DNA from: Hyphomicrobiales bacterium
GTDB taxonomy: Bacteria > Pseudomonadota > Alphaproteobacteria > Rhizobiales > Xanthobacteraceae
Direction: 5' to 3'
DNA: 64,000 nt
NCBI GenBank assembly: GCA_018335895.1
Contig: JAGXQU010000056.1
Span: forward strand, 38,805 to 102,804
Made by a program: the position numbers and the translations under genes. Below the pieces are notes generated by a model. The model saw only the letters and a program-made list of their open reading frames with translations, had not been told where the DNA came from and searched no databases. Each line of letters opens with the position of its first letter. The stretch's first letter is position 1. Shown here piece by piece: positions 7,478 to 15,402 of the stretch.

Positions 7478-9352
7478 TTACTGGCACGCTACCTCGTGCA
7501 GACACTCGCCTTTATCGACGAGCTCGCCCGGTCCTTTCTCAACTTCCACTTCGACGGGATTTGCTTCGATATATGGGTCGTGGCGGATGCCGGTGATTTG
7601 CCATGACACTCGGCCGTTTGGTTTTCCGCCGCCCAGCACGAACTGATTATTTTTGACTTCTTCCTTCACATGCAAATTCGGCATGGACTGATCGAGAGGG
7701 AAGTACTGATACCGGAAGTCTTTGTTCAGCGCCTCGAAGTAGTCCGGCAACTGAATAATCGCTTCGCCGTTCTCGTCGAGCTGAGCAATGCCGTCGTAGA
7801 GATTCTTTACATCCGGCGATTCCACGAATGAGTGATAGAGCAGGTGCGTGCGCGGCTTCTGCGGATGATCGATTACAAACGTTCCTGCGCCTTTTGAGAG
7901 TTTGTCGATAACCGCGATGTTGCGTAGAAATTTTACATTACCAATGAGAGTGATTGCGGGACCTAGACCGTAAGCTTCCGTTGGCGGAGTGAAGTTGCTA
8001 GTCCAGCGGGCAATGCCTTTAGAAATGCGGACCTCGTCAAGGGTACCGTTGAGAAATTGTGCACCGAATGCGCCGCGTCCGAAACGTACTGCGCTTGAGA
8101 TGTAGTTATTGCTATCAGTGTAGGTGGAACCCTGTTGCACACCATCGAGAAAAAGTTTGGTCTGCGTGCCCGAGCGCGCCAATGCTATGTGGTACCAGGT
8201 ATTGATTACCAGTGTCGTGCCGCCTGTGATGCGGTCGGCGCTGTTCATCCAGTACTTTAGCGTCGTGCCGTCTACGTAAATAGAGGGATAGATTCCTTGT
8301 GTGGAGTCGGGGCGAGGGTCGTATAGATATTGAAGGCCACTTAGGGCGTTGAATTTAACCCAAAAATCGACGGTGAAGTCCCCAGTGCCAAATTCAAAGA
8401 CGCTGTTGCTAGGAATAGAGAGATAGTCTCCGCTTCCGTCGAAGCTGACGCCGTCACCACCGAACTTTGAGAACGAACTAATGTGTGCGTTTCCATTCGC
8501 GGTTACTGTTTTCGGACTGCCGGAACTGTCGGTGAACGTCGTTGAGCCCGGTGTGCCATCCATATGCAGAAGAAGGGAACTGTTGGCGTCGGATGTGTAG
8601 GGGCTGGTCGGCGGTGTGAAATTCGCGGTCCAGCGAGCAACGCCTTTGGAAATGCGGACTTCCTCAATACTTCCAAGAAACCCAAGTCCGTTGGACTCGG
8701 AGCCAATTCGGACTAGATCGGAATTACTCATCAAAGAAGCTGAGGTGCTGATAGTGTTGCCCAAAACACCATCTACGAACAGGTAAATGCTATTACCACT
8801 TCTGGATATGGCTACATGCTGCCATTGATTGACGATTACAGTGCCAAAAGTCACCGCATTCGCAATATCCCCAGAGGACCCATTGCTTGAGGAATAAAAA
8901 GTGTAGAGTCCATTGTTTCCAACGCCATTGCCCTTTGTAACGATAAACGGTGCCCAGACGGATTGATTTGCGCGCTTACTTATCAACGTTCGCTGAGTCG
9001 CCGTTTCAGTCGCACGCACCCAAAAATCGATAGTGAAGTCACCCGAGCCAAAATCGAAATCAGCACTGTCGGGGACTGAAAGAAAATCGCCGCTTCCGTC
9101 AAAAAACCCGGACTGGCTGAATTTGTCTACGGCCCGTTTTGCATCGCCATTCAACGTGACAGTGTGATCTGAAAAAGAACTGTCTCGAAGCGTAGTCACG
9201 ATGTTGTCACCAACGCCTCCGTGCAGAAGCAATTTCACATCATCGTCGAGGCCGCTTGCGCCAAGTGCTTTTGATACGAAAAGAGAAGTAACGATGAGAA
9301 GCGCTGCAAGGATAGCGAGAAATAACCTTCGTTCGCTTAGCCACCTCCGCAT
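7478..9352 (-). CDS. Secreted/anchored protein with two LamG-type domains
   Basis: 624 aa. An N-terminal hydrophobic helix (about 10-31, LFLAILAALLIVTSLFVSKA) serves as signal peptide or anchor. Two concanavalin-like LamG domains follow (about 36-253 and 258-465), each with FDGSGDFLSV/FDGSGDYLSI, GSGDFTIDFWV/GTGDFTVDFWV, a WQHVAISRSG/WYHIALARSG strand and an EEVRISKG/DEVRISKG strand. A conserved C-terminal module (about 475-600) contains YHSFVESPDVKNLYDG and GRVSWQITGIRHDPY. LamG folds bind carbohydrate or protein ligands. The gene diverges from the secreted-protein gene at 9408, and both are cargo rather than backbone. It could act in surface adhesion or exclusion of related elements; unproven. 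The duplicated domain looks like internal tandem duplication. Confidence 0.85.
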   Translation of the reverse strand: MRRWLSERRLFLAILAALLIVTSLFVSKALGASGLDDDVKLLLHGGVGDNIVTTLRDSSFSDHTVTLNGDAKRAVDKFSQSGFFDGSGDFLSVPDSADFDFGSGDFTIDFWVRATETATQRTLISKRANQSVWAPFIVTKGNGVGNNGLYTFYSSSNGSSGDIANAVTFGTVIVNQWQHVAISRSGNSIYLFVDGVLGNTISTSASLMSNSDLVRIGSESNGLGFLGSIEEVRISKGVARWTANFTPPTSPYTSDANSSLLLHMDGTPGSTTFTDSSGSPKTVTANGNAHISSFSKFGGDGVSFDGSGDYLSIPSNSVFEFGTGDFTVDFWVKFNALSGLQYLYDPRPDSTQGIYPSIYVDGTTLKYWMNSADRITGGTTLVINTWYHIALARSGTQTKLFLDGVQQGSTYTDSNNYISSAVRFGRGAFGAQFLNGTLDEVRISKGIARWTSNFTPPTEAYGLGPAITLIGNVKFLRNIAVIDKLSKGAGTFVIDHPQKPRTHLLYHSFVESPDVKNLYDGIAQLDENGEAIIQLPDYFEALNKDFRYQYFPLDQSMPNLHVKEEVKNNQFVLGGGKPNGRVSWQITGIRHDPYIEANPVEVEVEKGPGELVDKGECLHEVACQ

Positions 9353-9407
9353 TGATTGGATTATACACCAGCGAATTCAGGCTTTGTGCTTGCTGTATAC
9401 TAATGGT
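9353..9407. promoter_or_regulatory. Compact divergent promoter region
   Basis: A 55-bp gap between two divergent start codons. On the minus strand TATAAT (9360-9365) ends 7 bp before the LamG ATG; on the plus strand TATACT (9396-9401) ends 6 bp before the ATG at 9408. These spacings would give leaderless or nearly leaderless transcripts from both. No clear -35 boxes are seen. Confidence 0.4.
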
Positions 9408-10268
9408 ATGCGGGGCCTATCGCTGTCTCAGCTCGTTTCGATTCTGTTTGTATCGTTTGTTGGGCTGCTACTCGCATCAGGGTTAGATGCTTGGGTAGGC
9501 CCTACCAACACGCCTCCGCAGGGAAATGTAGCAGCGCCCATCAATGTGGGAACTACAAGTCAGATAAAGGACGGCACTATTGGTGTCGAAGGATTAGCGG
9601 TATTTGGGACCGCGTACATTCAGACGAAACTTGGTGTTGGAATTTTGTCGCCTGTCGTTTCTATTCAGACACCTGGAAGCATAAAGATTGGAGACGGAGG
9701 AGAAGTATGCCAGTCGGTAACGGCAGGGGCGCAGCGCTACAATAGCACTACGAGGCAGATGGAATTCTGCGATGGCTCCTCCTGGAGGAGTGTGTCATCG
9801 GGCCAAGTTCTGCACATACAGCACCGTCTTCCGGCGGGGGTGAGTCCTGGAAGTGGCACCGCCAACACATGGTATACCCGGCCGCTCAATACTGTAAGCA
9901 CAAACGAAATAACCGGCGCATCGCTTGCGAACAATCGAGTAACTCTGCCAGCAGGATCGTATGAGATTAGCGCACATGTCAGCACAGGGTGCGCAACCTA
10001 TGCGTCGTATCAAGATCAGATTCGAATCCGGAATATCACCGATGGCACAACTGTTGCCGTCGGGCTGATGGGTTTCTTGGCTCGTGGCAGTACCGCAACC
10101 GGCGATGCCGGGGGCAACGCATCCTTTATCCCATACAGCCGGTTCACCATAACCGGTACCAAGAGCTTCGAGTTACAGCATTACACTTGGTACGCGATGT
10201 ATTTAGGCTGCGCATCGATTGGTGGTGAGGAGGGAGTGTACGCAGACGTTGTTATCAGGAAGTTTTGA
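9408..10268 (+). CDS. Secreted protein with patescibacterial-type N-terminus
   Basis: 286 aa from ATG 9408. A signal peptide/membrane helix (about 5-25, LSQLVSILFVSFVGLLLASG) is followed by WVGPTNTPPQGNVAAPINVG (28-47), then a short repeat-like linker (GTIGVEGLAVFGTAYIQTKL) and a C-terminal beta-rich domain (about 140-286) with even Gly/Ser/Thr content, reminiscent of TNF/C1q-like or phage-tip jelly rolls. The TPPxGNVxAPINVG signature is, as far as I recall, typical of predicted secreted proteins of Patescibacteria (Parcubacteria) and odd in an alphaproteobacterial setting. Cys residues may form a disulfide. It is divergent from the LamG gene. Function unknown; cell-surface display is likely. 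Confidence 0.75.
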   Translation: MRGLSLSQLVSILFVSFVGLLLASGLDAWVGPTNTPPQGNVAAPINVGTTSQIKDGTIGVEGLAVFGTAYIQTKLGVGILSPVVSIQTPGSIKIGDGGEVCQSVTAGAQRYNSTTRQMEFCDGSSWRSVSSGQVLHIQHRLPAGVSPGSGTANTWYTRPLNTVSTNEITGASLANNRVTLPAGSYEISAHVSTGCATYASYQDQIRIRNITDGTTVAVGLMGFLARGSTATGDAGGNASFIPYSRFTITGTKSFELQHYTWYAMYLGCASIGGEEGVYADVVIRKF

Positions 10269-10387
10269 ATCAGCATCAGAGATACTGTTTGTGAAGATCA
10301 TCTAAGGCAGCGTCCTTGACAGAATCTCGTTTGCGTGTCGCAAAACAGATATTGTGCGACCAAGAAAATATGGCTCAACAGAGCCAA

Positions 10388-10924
10388 TTAATTATTCTCG
10401 ACGTCTACTCGAAAAGTAGCTTCGCCGTCTTCAATACCCTTTTTCGCACGACGATAAGCCCAGCGAGGAATTTGGGGGCATTTGCGATTTAGCTCATCTT
10501 TTTGCTCAGAAAAATATTTGAGCTTCTCGGTAAGAACTTGATCAGAATCATCTCGCCAACATTCAATAGCCCAAAAAATTCGGACTTTGCTCAACAAAGC
10601 GTCGTAACTGTTCCCAGCATTGAGATGAGCGGCAACTCTCTCATTGGGGTTCACGAAAGTTGCGACACCTGATAGCGCGGCCACGACGATTGAAAGCATC
10701 CCGGCGACAACGTGATCGGGATCAAATTTTGCTAATGCAGAAGCACCCGCAATCGCGGAAAGCAAAACCATGGGAATCCCAATCCATAAATGGAAATTGC
10801 CCCAGAAATGAGAACAAACGAGATGCCCTTTTGAAGAATACAGCAAGCTCTCTTCTATCCGTTTTGCTTCTCGGATTACTTGCTCTTTAGTTTTTGAAGG
10901 CTGGAGCTCAGCGGTTGTAGTCAT
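10388..10924 (-). CDS. SLATT-domain two-TM effector (CBASS)
   Basis: 178 aa with two membrane helices (about 45-68, LWIGIPMVLLSAIAGASALA; about 75-97, AGMLSIVVAALSGVATFV) between a helical N-terminus (VIREAKRIEESLLYS) and a long C-terminal helical region. This is the layout of SLATT proteins (SMODS and SLOG-associating 2TM effectors), thought to make membrane pores when a nucleotide second messenger is produced during phage infection, killing the infected cell. It starts 3 bp after the stop of the CD-NTase gene, in one minus-strand operon. No additional Cap2/Cap3 accessory genes are present, so the system is the minimal type I form. Confidence 0.85.
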   Translation of the reverse strand: MTTTAELQPSKTKEQVIREAKRIEESLLYSSKGHLVCSHFWGNFHLWIGIPMVLLSAIAGASALAKFDPDHVVAGMLSIVVAALSGVATFVNPNERVAAHLNAGNSYDALLSKVRIFWAIECWRDDSDQVLTEKLKYFSEQKDELNRKCPQIPRWAYRRAKKGIEDGEATFRVDVENN

Positions 10925-10927
10925 ATG

Positions 10928-11809
10928 CTATCCATAAGCGGGAAAATAATCGCCGAACACCTGTCGCCAAATGGCCACTGCATCAGCAGTCCTGCCTTGG
11001 CTCGCTAATGATTCCGCTTTCAGAGCGCGGTCATAAGCGGTTTGAAATCGTCTCTCCCCTTCCTCAATTCTTTCTCTGGTGTTGATGTACTTCCCTACAT
11101 CGTCACCGTAACCAGCTGGGTCGAGTACCTGCTGCTTTATTAGCCCACGAGCTCTATCAAAATAGAACCTAGTGCCTGAGGGAAAGTCGGAGATTGTAAC
11201 GCCTTGCAAAATAACTAGTGCAAGAACCTCAAGGTGGAAGGAGCGAAAATATGAGCCATTCGATTTGTTCCACCCTTTGATCATTTTTATTAAAGGCACC
11301 AGATTTTGATTGTGCGTTTTGTTTGCAGCCGCGAAGAGTTCAACATGTTTCTTGGGGTCAGTAGAAAGCCACGTCCCCGTTATTGAGTTTGGAATCAAAA
11401 AGCCATCGTTCATGCGATGAAAACTAGGGACAACATCGACAACAAAATCTTCAAAACGAATAGTCACAGCTTGCCCGTTCCTGCTTATGTCAGGAGTCCG
11501 AGTGTAGGTTTTTTGTAGTGTACGTTTCAGTAAATCTAGAAGTCCCGCCTGATTTCCATTTTGCTTGTTGTAATGGTGAAAGTATTTAGCATCGAGTACT
11601 ACAAATACGTCGATATCCGCTTCAGACAGTGGAGCAATCATAGTTGATCGAGCATACGAGCCGGTTAAAAAGCTATCGAGCACAGTCATACCAGCTTCGA
11701 CAACTTGCCGAACATTCTGCTGTCGCGTGGAAACGGTCGATGCTTGGAGACTCGTGATCTCCAAATTCGACCGTAACGCCTGGAAGCTTTCCTGAATCGT
11801 CTTTGCCAT
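10928..11809 (-). CDS. CD-NTase (CBASS cyclic-oligonucleotide synthase)
   Basis: 293 aa. The nucleotidyltransferase core shows Gly50-Ser51 in FLTGSYARSTMIAP, Asp65 and Asp67 in EADIDVFVVLD, and a third acidic residue Asp125 in FVVDVVPSF, which is the complete active-site set of SMODS/CD-NTases. A helical C-terminal domain contains LIKMIKGWNK (substrate-lid region). It should make a cyclic nucleotide signal on phage infection that opens the SLATT channel encoded next. No lipoprotein signal. The clade and product cannot be told from sequence by eye. It reads in the same direction as ATPase B but is separated from it by 56 bp. Confidence 0.9.
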   Translation of the reverse strand: MAKTIQESFQALRSNLEITSLQASTVSTRQQNVRQVVEAGMTVLDSFLTGSYARSTMIAPLSEADIDVFVVLDAKYFHHYNKQNGNQAGLLDLLKRTLQKTYTRTPDISRNGQAVTIRFEDFVVDVVPSFHRMNDGFLIPNSITGTWLSTDPKKHVELFAAANKTHNQNLVPLIKMIKGWNKSNGSYFRSFHLEVLALVILQGVTISDFPSGTRFYFDRARGLIKQQVLDPAGYGDDVGKYINTRERIEEGERRFQTAYDRALKAESLASQGRTADAVAIWRQVFGDYFPAYG

Positions 11810-11865
11810 AATCCAACTATACGAATGAAATCTTGGAATCGCCTAAGACAGTAAGTGTAACTCGT

Positions 11866-13143
11866 TCAAATGTTTGCTGCACGGCCAAAGTGCCTGCGGC
11901 TTTGGCAGACTACCGTTTCGAGCCGCCTGCGGGCAGTTACTAAGCGAGGACTAGCCTTGATGCTGGCAGTCTCTGCGCTTCCCCGTTTTACCCAGGCTTG
12001 AAATGGTGGCTGCTGAGACAAGGCGCTTGGAAGCATAGCGAATTCGGGAGCAAGTATTTCAGCGTCCGCTGCGCCAACGCAAAAGACTAGCATCGACCCG
12101 GCGTTCCCTAATACCGCCGCTCGGATTCGAGAAGGCACTTGTTCGGTGTACTGGTTTGCCAGGCAGAAATGCGCCGCGAACTTGCGCGCCTCCGAGAAAA
12201 TCGAGGCGAAGGCATCCGTGGTAAACGATTGAAATTCGTCCACGTGAATGAAGTGCGGTACTCGGTTGTCCGGAGGTATTGAACTACGGCTCATCGCGAC
12301 GAGCTGAATATGTGACACAAGCAGCGACCCCAGCACATTCGACGCACTCTCCCCTATCGCCCCTTTCGACAGGTTCGCGATGAATATTTTTCGATTGTCC
12401 ATCGCGTGCTGGAGCGAGAACTTCGGATGCTTTTGTCCGAGGATCATTCGGAGATTTGGCGAGGTCGTAAATTGACCGGCCTTGTTCAAAATCGATGCAG
12501 TCACTTCCGACCGGAATGATGGCGGGTACTGAGCAAACTCGTCGCTCCAGAATCTTCGCGTCACACCATCAGCGAGTGACTTCAACGCACGCTGGAGAAA
12601 GCTATCGTCGGTATAGAGGCGAGGCAGGTCGAGCAAACTCGATTGCTGCACGTCCAATAGCGTCCGGACACCGTGATAGAGCAAGTGCTCTGTTCTCGGC
12701 CCCCAGCTATCGCTCCACAGATGCCGGAAGGCTGACACGATACCGGATGCGGCAAGAGCTCGACGCTCTAGCGGCACACTCGCAAGCGGATTAAAGCCGA
12801 CCGGCCGCACCACATCGGAGACGTTGAGATAACACACGTCATGCGTACGAGCGGCCGGAATGCAGTCGATAATCGCTTCCGCGAGGTCGCCGTGCGGGTC
12901 AATGACGGTTACACCTTCGCCGTCGTCGATATCCTGCATCGCGATGTTAAACAGCGTGGTCGTTTTTCCTGACCCGCTCTTCCCCACAATGTAGACGTGA
13001 CGTTCACGCTCCTCACGCGTGAAAGAAACGCCCTCGTCTGTGGCGCGATTAATAGCGAAATACTGATGCGGCCGTTCCATAGCCCGAGGCAGCCCCCGGT
13101 GCGATTCCCCGTGCGCTGCACGTGGCGTTTGGCCGTCATGCAC
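11866..13143 (-). CDS. VirD4/TraG-like ATPase (ATPase B, element 1)
   Basis: 425 aa, smaller than ATPase A and without membrane helices. Walker A is VGKSGSGKTTT (about 53-63), then VTVIDPHGDLAEA, RPVGFNPLASV, LWSDSWGPRTEHLLYH, and Walker B FIHVDEFQSF. It is clearly homologous to ATPase B of element 2 (49098-50378), which shares DPHG, PVGFNPL, FRHL-SDSWGPR-EH and VDEFxSF. The start has GGAAGG upstream on the minus strand. It lies downstream of the toxin-antitoxin pair and the origin-like region, so the B-type ATPase is linked to the origin in both elements. The likely role is DNA loading or translocation; partner unknown. Confidence 0.87.
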   Translation of the reverse strand: MHDGQTPRAAHGESHRGLPRAMERPHQYFAINRATDEGVSFTREERERHVYIVGKSGSGKTTTLFNIAMQDIDDGEGVTVIDPHGDLAEAIIDCIPAARTHDVCYLNVSDVVRPVGFNPLASVPLERRALAASGIVSAFRHLWSDSWGPRTEHLLYHGVRTLLDVQQSSLLDLPRLYTDDSFLQRALKSLADGVTRRFWSDEFAQYPPSFRSEVTASILNKAGQFTTSPNLRMILGQKHPKFSLQHAMDNRKIFIANLSKGAIGESASNVLGSLLVSHIQLVAMSRSSIPPDNRVPHFIHVDEFQSFTTDAFASIFSEARKFAAHFCLANQYTEQVPSRIRAAVLGNAGSMLVFCVGAADAEILAPEFAMLPSALSQQPPFQAWVKRGSAETASIKASPRLVTARRRLETVVCQSRRHFGRAANI

Positions 13144-13263
13144 TCATGCCTTCCAGTGCGACTTGAGTGCGGCTCGTCGGGCTGTTGTTTTCTGCCGACG
13201 CGGTACGCGGAGGCTGTCCCGGTGTGCGGAATTTCGCACCCGTGCTTTCAGTATATCGCTTGA

Positions 13264-13539
13264 TTAGAACTGCTGCGCGCCGTGGTGAATGTGCAGCACT
13301 TCAATCCGGTCGCCACTGACCTGATAAAAAATCTTGTACGGATAGCGGAGCAGCGGGACCATGCGCACGCCCGGCCGCTGCAACACTTCCTGCGCGCTCT
13401 CCGGAAATGAAGTGAGACGGTCAAAAACCGCACGCAGTCGTAATTCAAACGCCGGAAGGACTCCGGGATAGTGCAGGGTTATGTAGGTGAGAATGTCGTC
13501 GAGATCACGGAGTGCCTCGTCGGTAAAGACGACCTTCAT
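13264..13539 (-). CDS. RelE/ParE-type toxin
   Basis: 91 aa with the ParE/RelE fold pattern: FTDEALRDLDDILTYI helix (6-21), SFPESAQEVLQRPGVRMVPL, RYPYKIFYQV strand and a C-terminal IEVLHIHHGAQQF. ParE toxins poison gyrase and RelE toxins cut mRNA; the subfamily cannot be settled here. The start overlaps the antitoxin stop by 4 bp (ATGA), the usual antitoxin-first order. Probably stabilizes element 1 during replication or excision. Confidence 0.88.
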   Translation of the reverse strand: MKVVFTDEALRDLDDILTYITLHYPGVLPAFELRLRAVFDRLTSFPESAQEVLQRPGVRMVPLLRYPYKIFYQVSGDRIEVLHIHHGAQQF

Positions 13540-13772
13540 GCGTCTCGATGTTTCGAGAACACGGCCTCAACCCGCTCACTCGTTGCGAACCGTCCTTCAC
13601 GAGCGGCTTTCAGGCCGCGATCAATGCCCGCGAGTTCAGCGGGCGTGGCCTGATACGTTCCGCCCTGCATCTCGGTCTCGATTTCTTTCGCGATGCGGAC
13701 AAGTTCCTCCTGAGCCGACTCCGGCCAGGTTTCCACTCGTTGCATCACGTCTTTAAGTGCTTTGGCTGTCAT
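13536..13772 (-). CDS. Antitoxin partner of the ParE/RelE toxin
   Basis: 78 aa from the ATG at 13772 (RBS region contains no strong SD). Sequence MTAKALKDVMQRVETWPES... then GIDRGLKAAREGRFATSERV is typical of short helical antitoxins whose C-terminus wraps the toxin. Longer upstream reading frame (to 14039) runs through GC-rich repeats and is not credible as protein. Antitoxins of this sort commonly repress their own promoter, which would lie just to the right, next to the origin-like region. Confidence 0.8.
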   Translation of the reverse strand: MTAKALKDVMQRVETWPESAQEELVRIAKEIETEMQGGTYQATPAELAGIDRGLKAAREGRFATSERVEAVFSKHRDA

Positions 13773-14306
13773 ATGTCGATAGTACCACATGCGCTTGGCG
13801 TGTGGCAGGTGTTCTCTTGCCCCCGCTTTTGTCGGAGGCTGAGCGCCGAGACGGGTATCGTGACGGGTGTTCAATAGCCCGGAGCTCGCGAGGACTATTG
13901 GAAGCCTGTTCGATACCCCGGCGAGGGATACCCGAAGGGCGCTCGGCCGTACGGCGCAGCCGGCCGACCCCGGGCCGTCAGCCCAAGCCCCGCAGCCTAA
14001 AAGCGAGGAGCGCGCGGCCGTCAGCTTTGTCTGTGACAAAGTGACGGCCCGGGGTCGGGCGGCAAGCCCGACAAAAGCGGGGGCAATTCTCTAGCAATTA
14101 TGCGGCCTTGTTTCGATCACGTGGGTACAAACGGGTTCGTATACCCGTTCGTACCTCACTCGCCTGTGTCGAGGACTATCGGACGACACTCGTTGTCCTA
14201 TAGCCCGCAGTCGCGGCCGTATTTGCATTCTTCCTTTTTTAAAAGTGCATCCCCTTATTTTTATATGTGTCTAATTAAATGCGTATCATTAATAGAGGAG
14301 AGAGCG
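13773..14306. other. GC-rich repeat region, candidate origin (element 1)
   Basis: No credible gene. It holds a perfect 16-bp inverted repeat, CGACCCCGGGCCGTCA (13965-13980) and its complement (14042-14057), with GGCCGTCAG repeated at 13974 and 14015 and a CTTTGTC/GACAAAG hairpin in the spacer. Short motifs such as GAGGACTAT recur (13886, 14170). To the right lie three iteron-like repeats and a DnaA-box-like site. Together this resembles a plasmid replication or transfer origin. Confidence 0.5.
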
Positions 14307-14385
14307 TTTTCGCTCGGTCCAGAACTGCATGTTTTGCTCGGTCTTGACCGAGTGTTTTCGCTCGGTCTGCACCGAGCTATCCACA
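14307..14385 (+). repeat. Iteron-like repeats plus DnaA-box-like site
   Basis: TTTTCGCTCGGTC occurs at 14307-14319 and 14355-14367, with a one-base-shorter copy TTTTGCTCGGTC at 14332-14343, giving a period of about 24 bp. Inverted ACCGAG motifs follow the second and third copies. CTATCCACA (14377-14385) differs from the DnaA consensus TTATCCACA at one base. The cluster abuts the 3' end of the HTH gene 14388-14750. The same nonamer CTATCCACA also occurs next to the repeat cluster of element 2 (48211-48219). Confidence 0.6.
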
Positions 14386-14387
14386 GC

Positions 14388-14750
14388 CTAGCGCTTCCTC
14401 GGAGGCTTGAGATTCAGGGTGTAGATGTTGGTCTTTCCCTGGCCTCGGCGCGTGATTTCCAGAAGGCCGTGGACCTGGAGCGATTTGAGGTGCTTGCGGA
14501 CGTTCGTTTCGTGCAGCCCCATGTCCTCCGCTAGACGGCGCTGGCCAGGAAAGCAGTGATCGTTCTGCCACGCGTAACTAAGCAGCATCGCGAAGGCGAG
14601 CTTATCCCCCGAACTGAGGTCTTTCGATTTTAAGAGAAAGTTCGGAACCTGGGTGAAGCCGCCGCGCGTAGCGATGTCGGCTCCCTTGAGGATTATGTTT
14701 TGTCGCTCTTTGAGAATGTCGCCAATGGAACGGCCGGAGTTGTACTCCAT
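14388..14750 (-). CDS. Helix-turn-helix (HTH_36-like) replication/regulatory protein
   Basis: 120 aa. The middle contains a winged-HTH of the HTH_36 type (about 38-105): FTQVPNFLLKSKDLSSGDKL, then AWQNDHCFPGQRRLAEDMGL, HETNVRKHLKSLQVHGLLEI and a TNIYTLN wing. Such domains are common in plasmid and ICE replication initiators and transfer regulators. The product is shorter than full plasmid initiators, so it may be only an origin-binding or regulatory subunit. It is encoded beside the iteron/DnaA-box cluster and downstream of the HTH/coiled-coil gene at 14778. Confidence 0.75.
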   Translation of the reverse strand: MEYNSGRSIGDILKERQNIILKGADIATRGGFTQVPNFLLKSKDLSSGDKLAFAMLLSYAWQNDHCFPGQRRLAEDMGLHETNVRKHLKSLQVHGLLEITRRGQGKTNIYTLNLKPPRKR

Positions 14751-14777
14751 GCCTGCATTATACGCCCTGGCATCTCA

Positions 14778-15317
14778 TTACTGCATGTTATCCCCTGTCT
14801 CGGTGTGTTTCGGTCGGCCGAGAAGTGGCGCGAGCATTTGTTGCAATCCTGCGACCAAATGATTTGTCTCGCGATCACGTTCTAGCAGCGCGTCGATAGT
14901 TTTATCTTTCACGGTGATCTGGCCGCGAAGAAATTCGTTCTCGCTCTCCAAGCGATGAACGTACGCGTCCGTTCGCGGCTGTTCGCGAATGGTCGCGACC
15001 GGCTCGCTGACGGGCGTTTCTAGTTTTTCCGGATTGCCGACAGGCGCGTCCGTTCGCGGCTGGACGTGGCCGGACGCGGCTGTTCGCTCCGCTATCATTG
15101 CAATGTGACGGTCAACAGAGGCGGGAGTAATCAGGTAGCGCTCGCCGTAGGTCGTCTCGACTTTCTGAGATTCGAGATCGCCACGGCCGCAGTATTTCTG
15201 GATGGCTCGAATCGTACGGGGGTGGCCAGCGGCGGCGTACCGGTCGGCGGCCTCCTCAACGGAGAGGAGATACGAGTGTTCGTCGGTGGACGCGGCCGGA
15301 CGCGGCTGGTCGTGCAT
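14778..15317 (-). CDS. DNA-binding protein with N-terminal HTH and C-terminal coiled coil
   Basis: 179 aa. The N-terminal half (about 15-70: YLLSVEEAADRYAAAGHPRT, RAIQKYCGRGDLESQKVETT, then YLITPASVDRHIA) reads as a MerR-like HTH. The middle has short repeats (VQPRTDAP and EQPRTDAY), and the C-terminus is a coiled coil (about 115-165, HRLESENEFLRGQITVKDKT). This plan resembles KfrA-like or MerR-like plasmid regulators. It is the first gene of a minus-strand unit with the HTH_36 gene and diverges from the methyltransferase; the CGTTAT/ATAACG palindrome at 15354-15369 in the shared 85-bp gap could be its operator. Function unproven. Confidence 0.65.
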   Translation of the reverse strand: MHDQPRPAASTDEHSYLLSVEEAADRYAAAGHPRTIRAIQKYCGRGDLESQKVETTYGERYLITPASVDRHIAMIAERTAASGHVQPRTDAPVGNPEKLETPVSEPVATIREQPRTDAYVHRLESENEFLRGQITVKDKTIDALLERDRETNHLVAGLQQMLAPLLGRPKHTETGDNMQ

Positions 15318-15402
15318 GGACGCATGGTAGCATCAGACCGCCGCTCGCTGATTCGTTATCCCCATAACGGAACACGCAATACCGGCGCAGTTTCTTGCTG
15401 CG

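Noticed and set aside
4043..13143. Full conjugation system in element 1
   Set aside because: Only coupling-type ATPases and Replic_Relax are present; no VirB4-like motor, pilus, pore or classical MOB relaxase was seen.
13830..14100. Repeat-rich region considered as a CRISPR array
   Set aside because: No equal-length repeats with regular unique spacers; features fit an origin with inverted repeats instead. No CRISPR array was found in the window.
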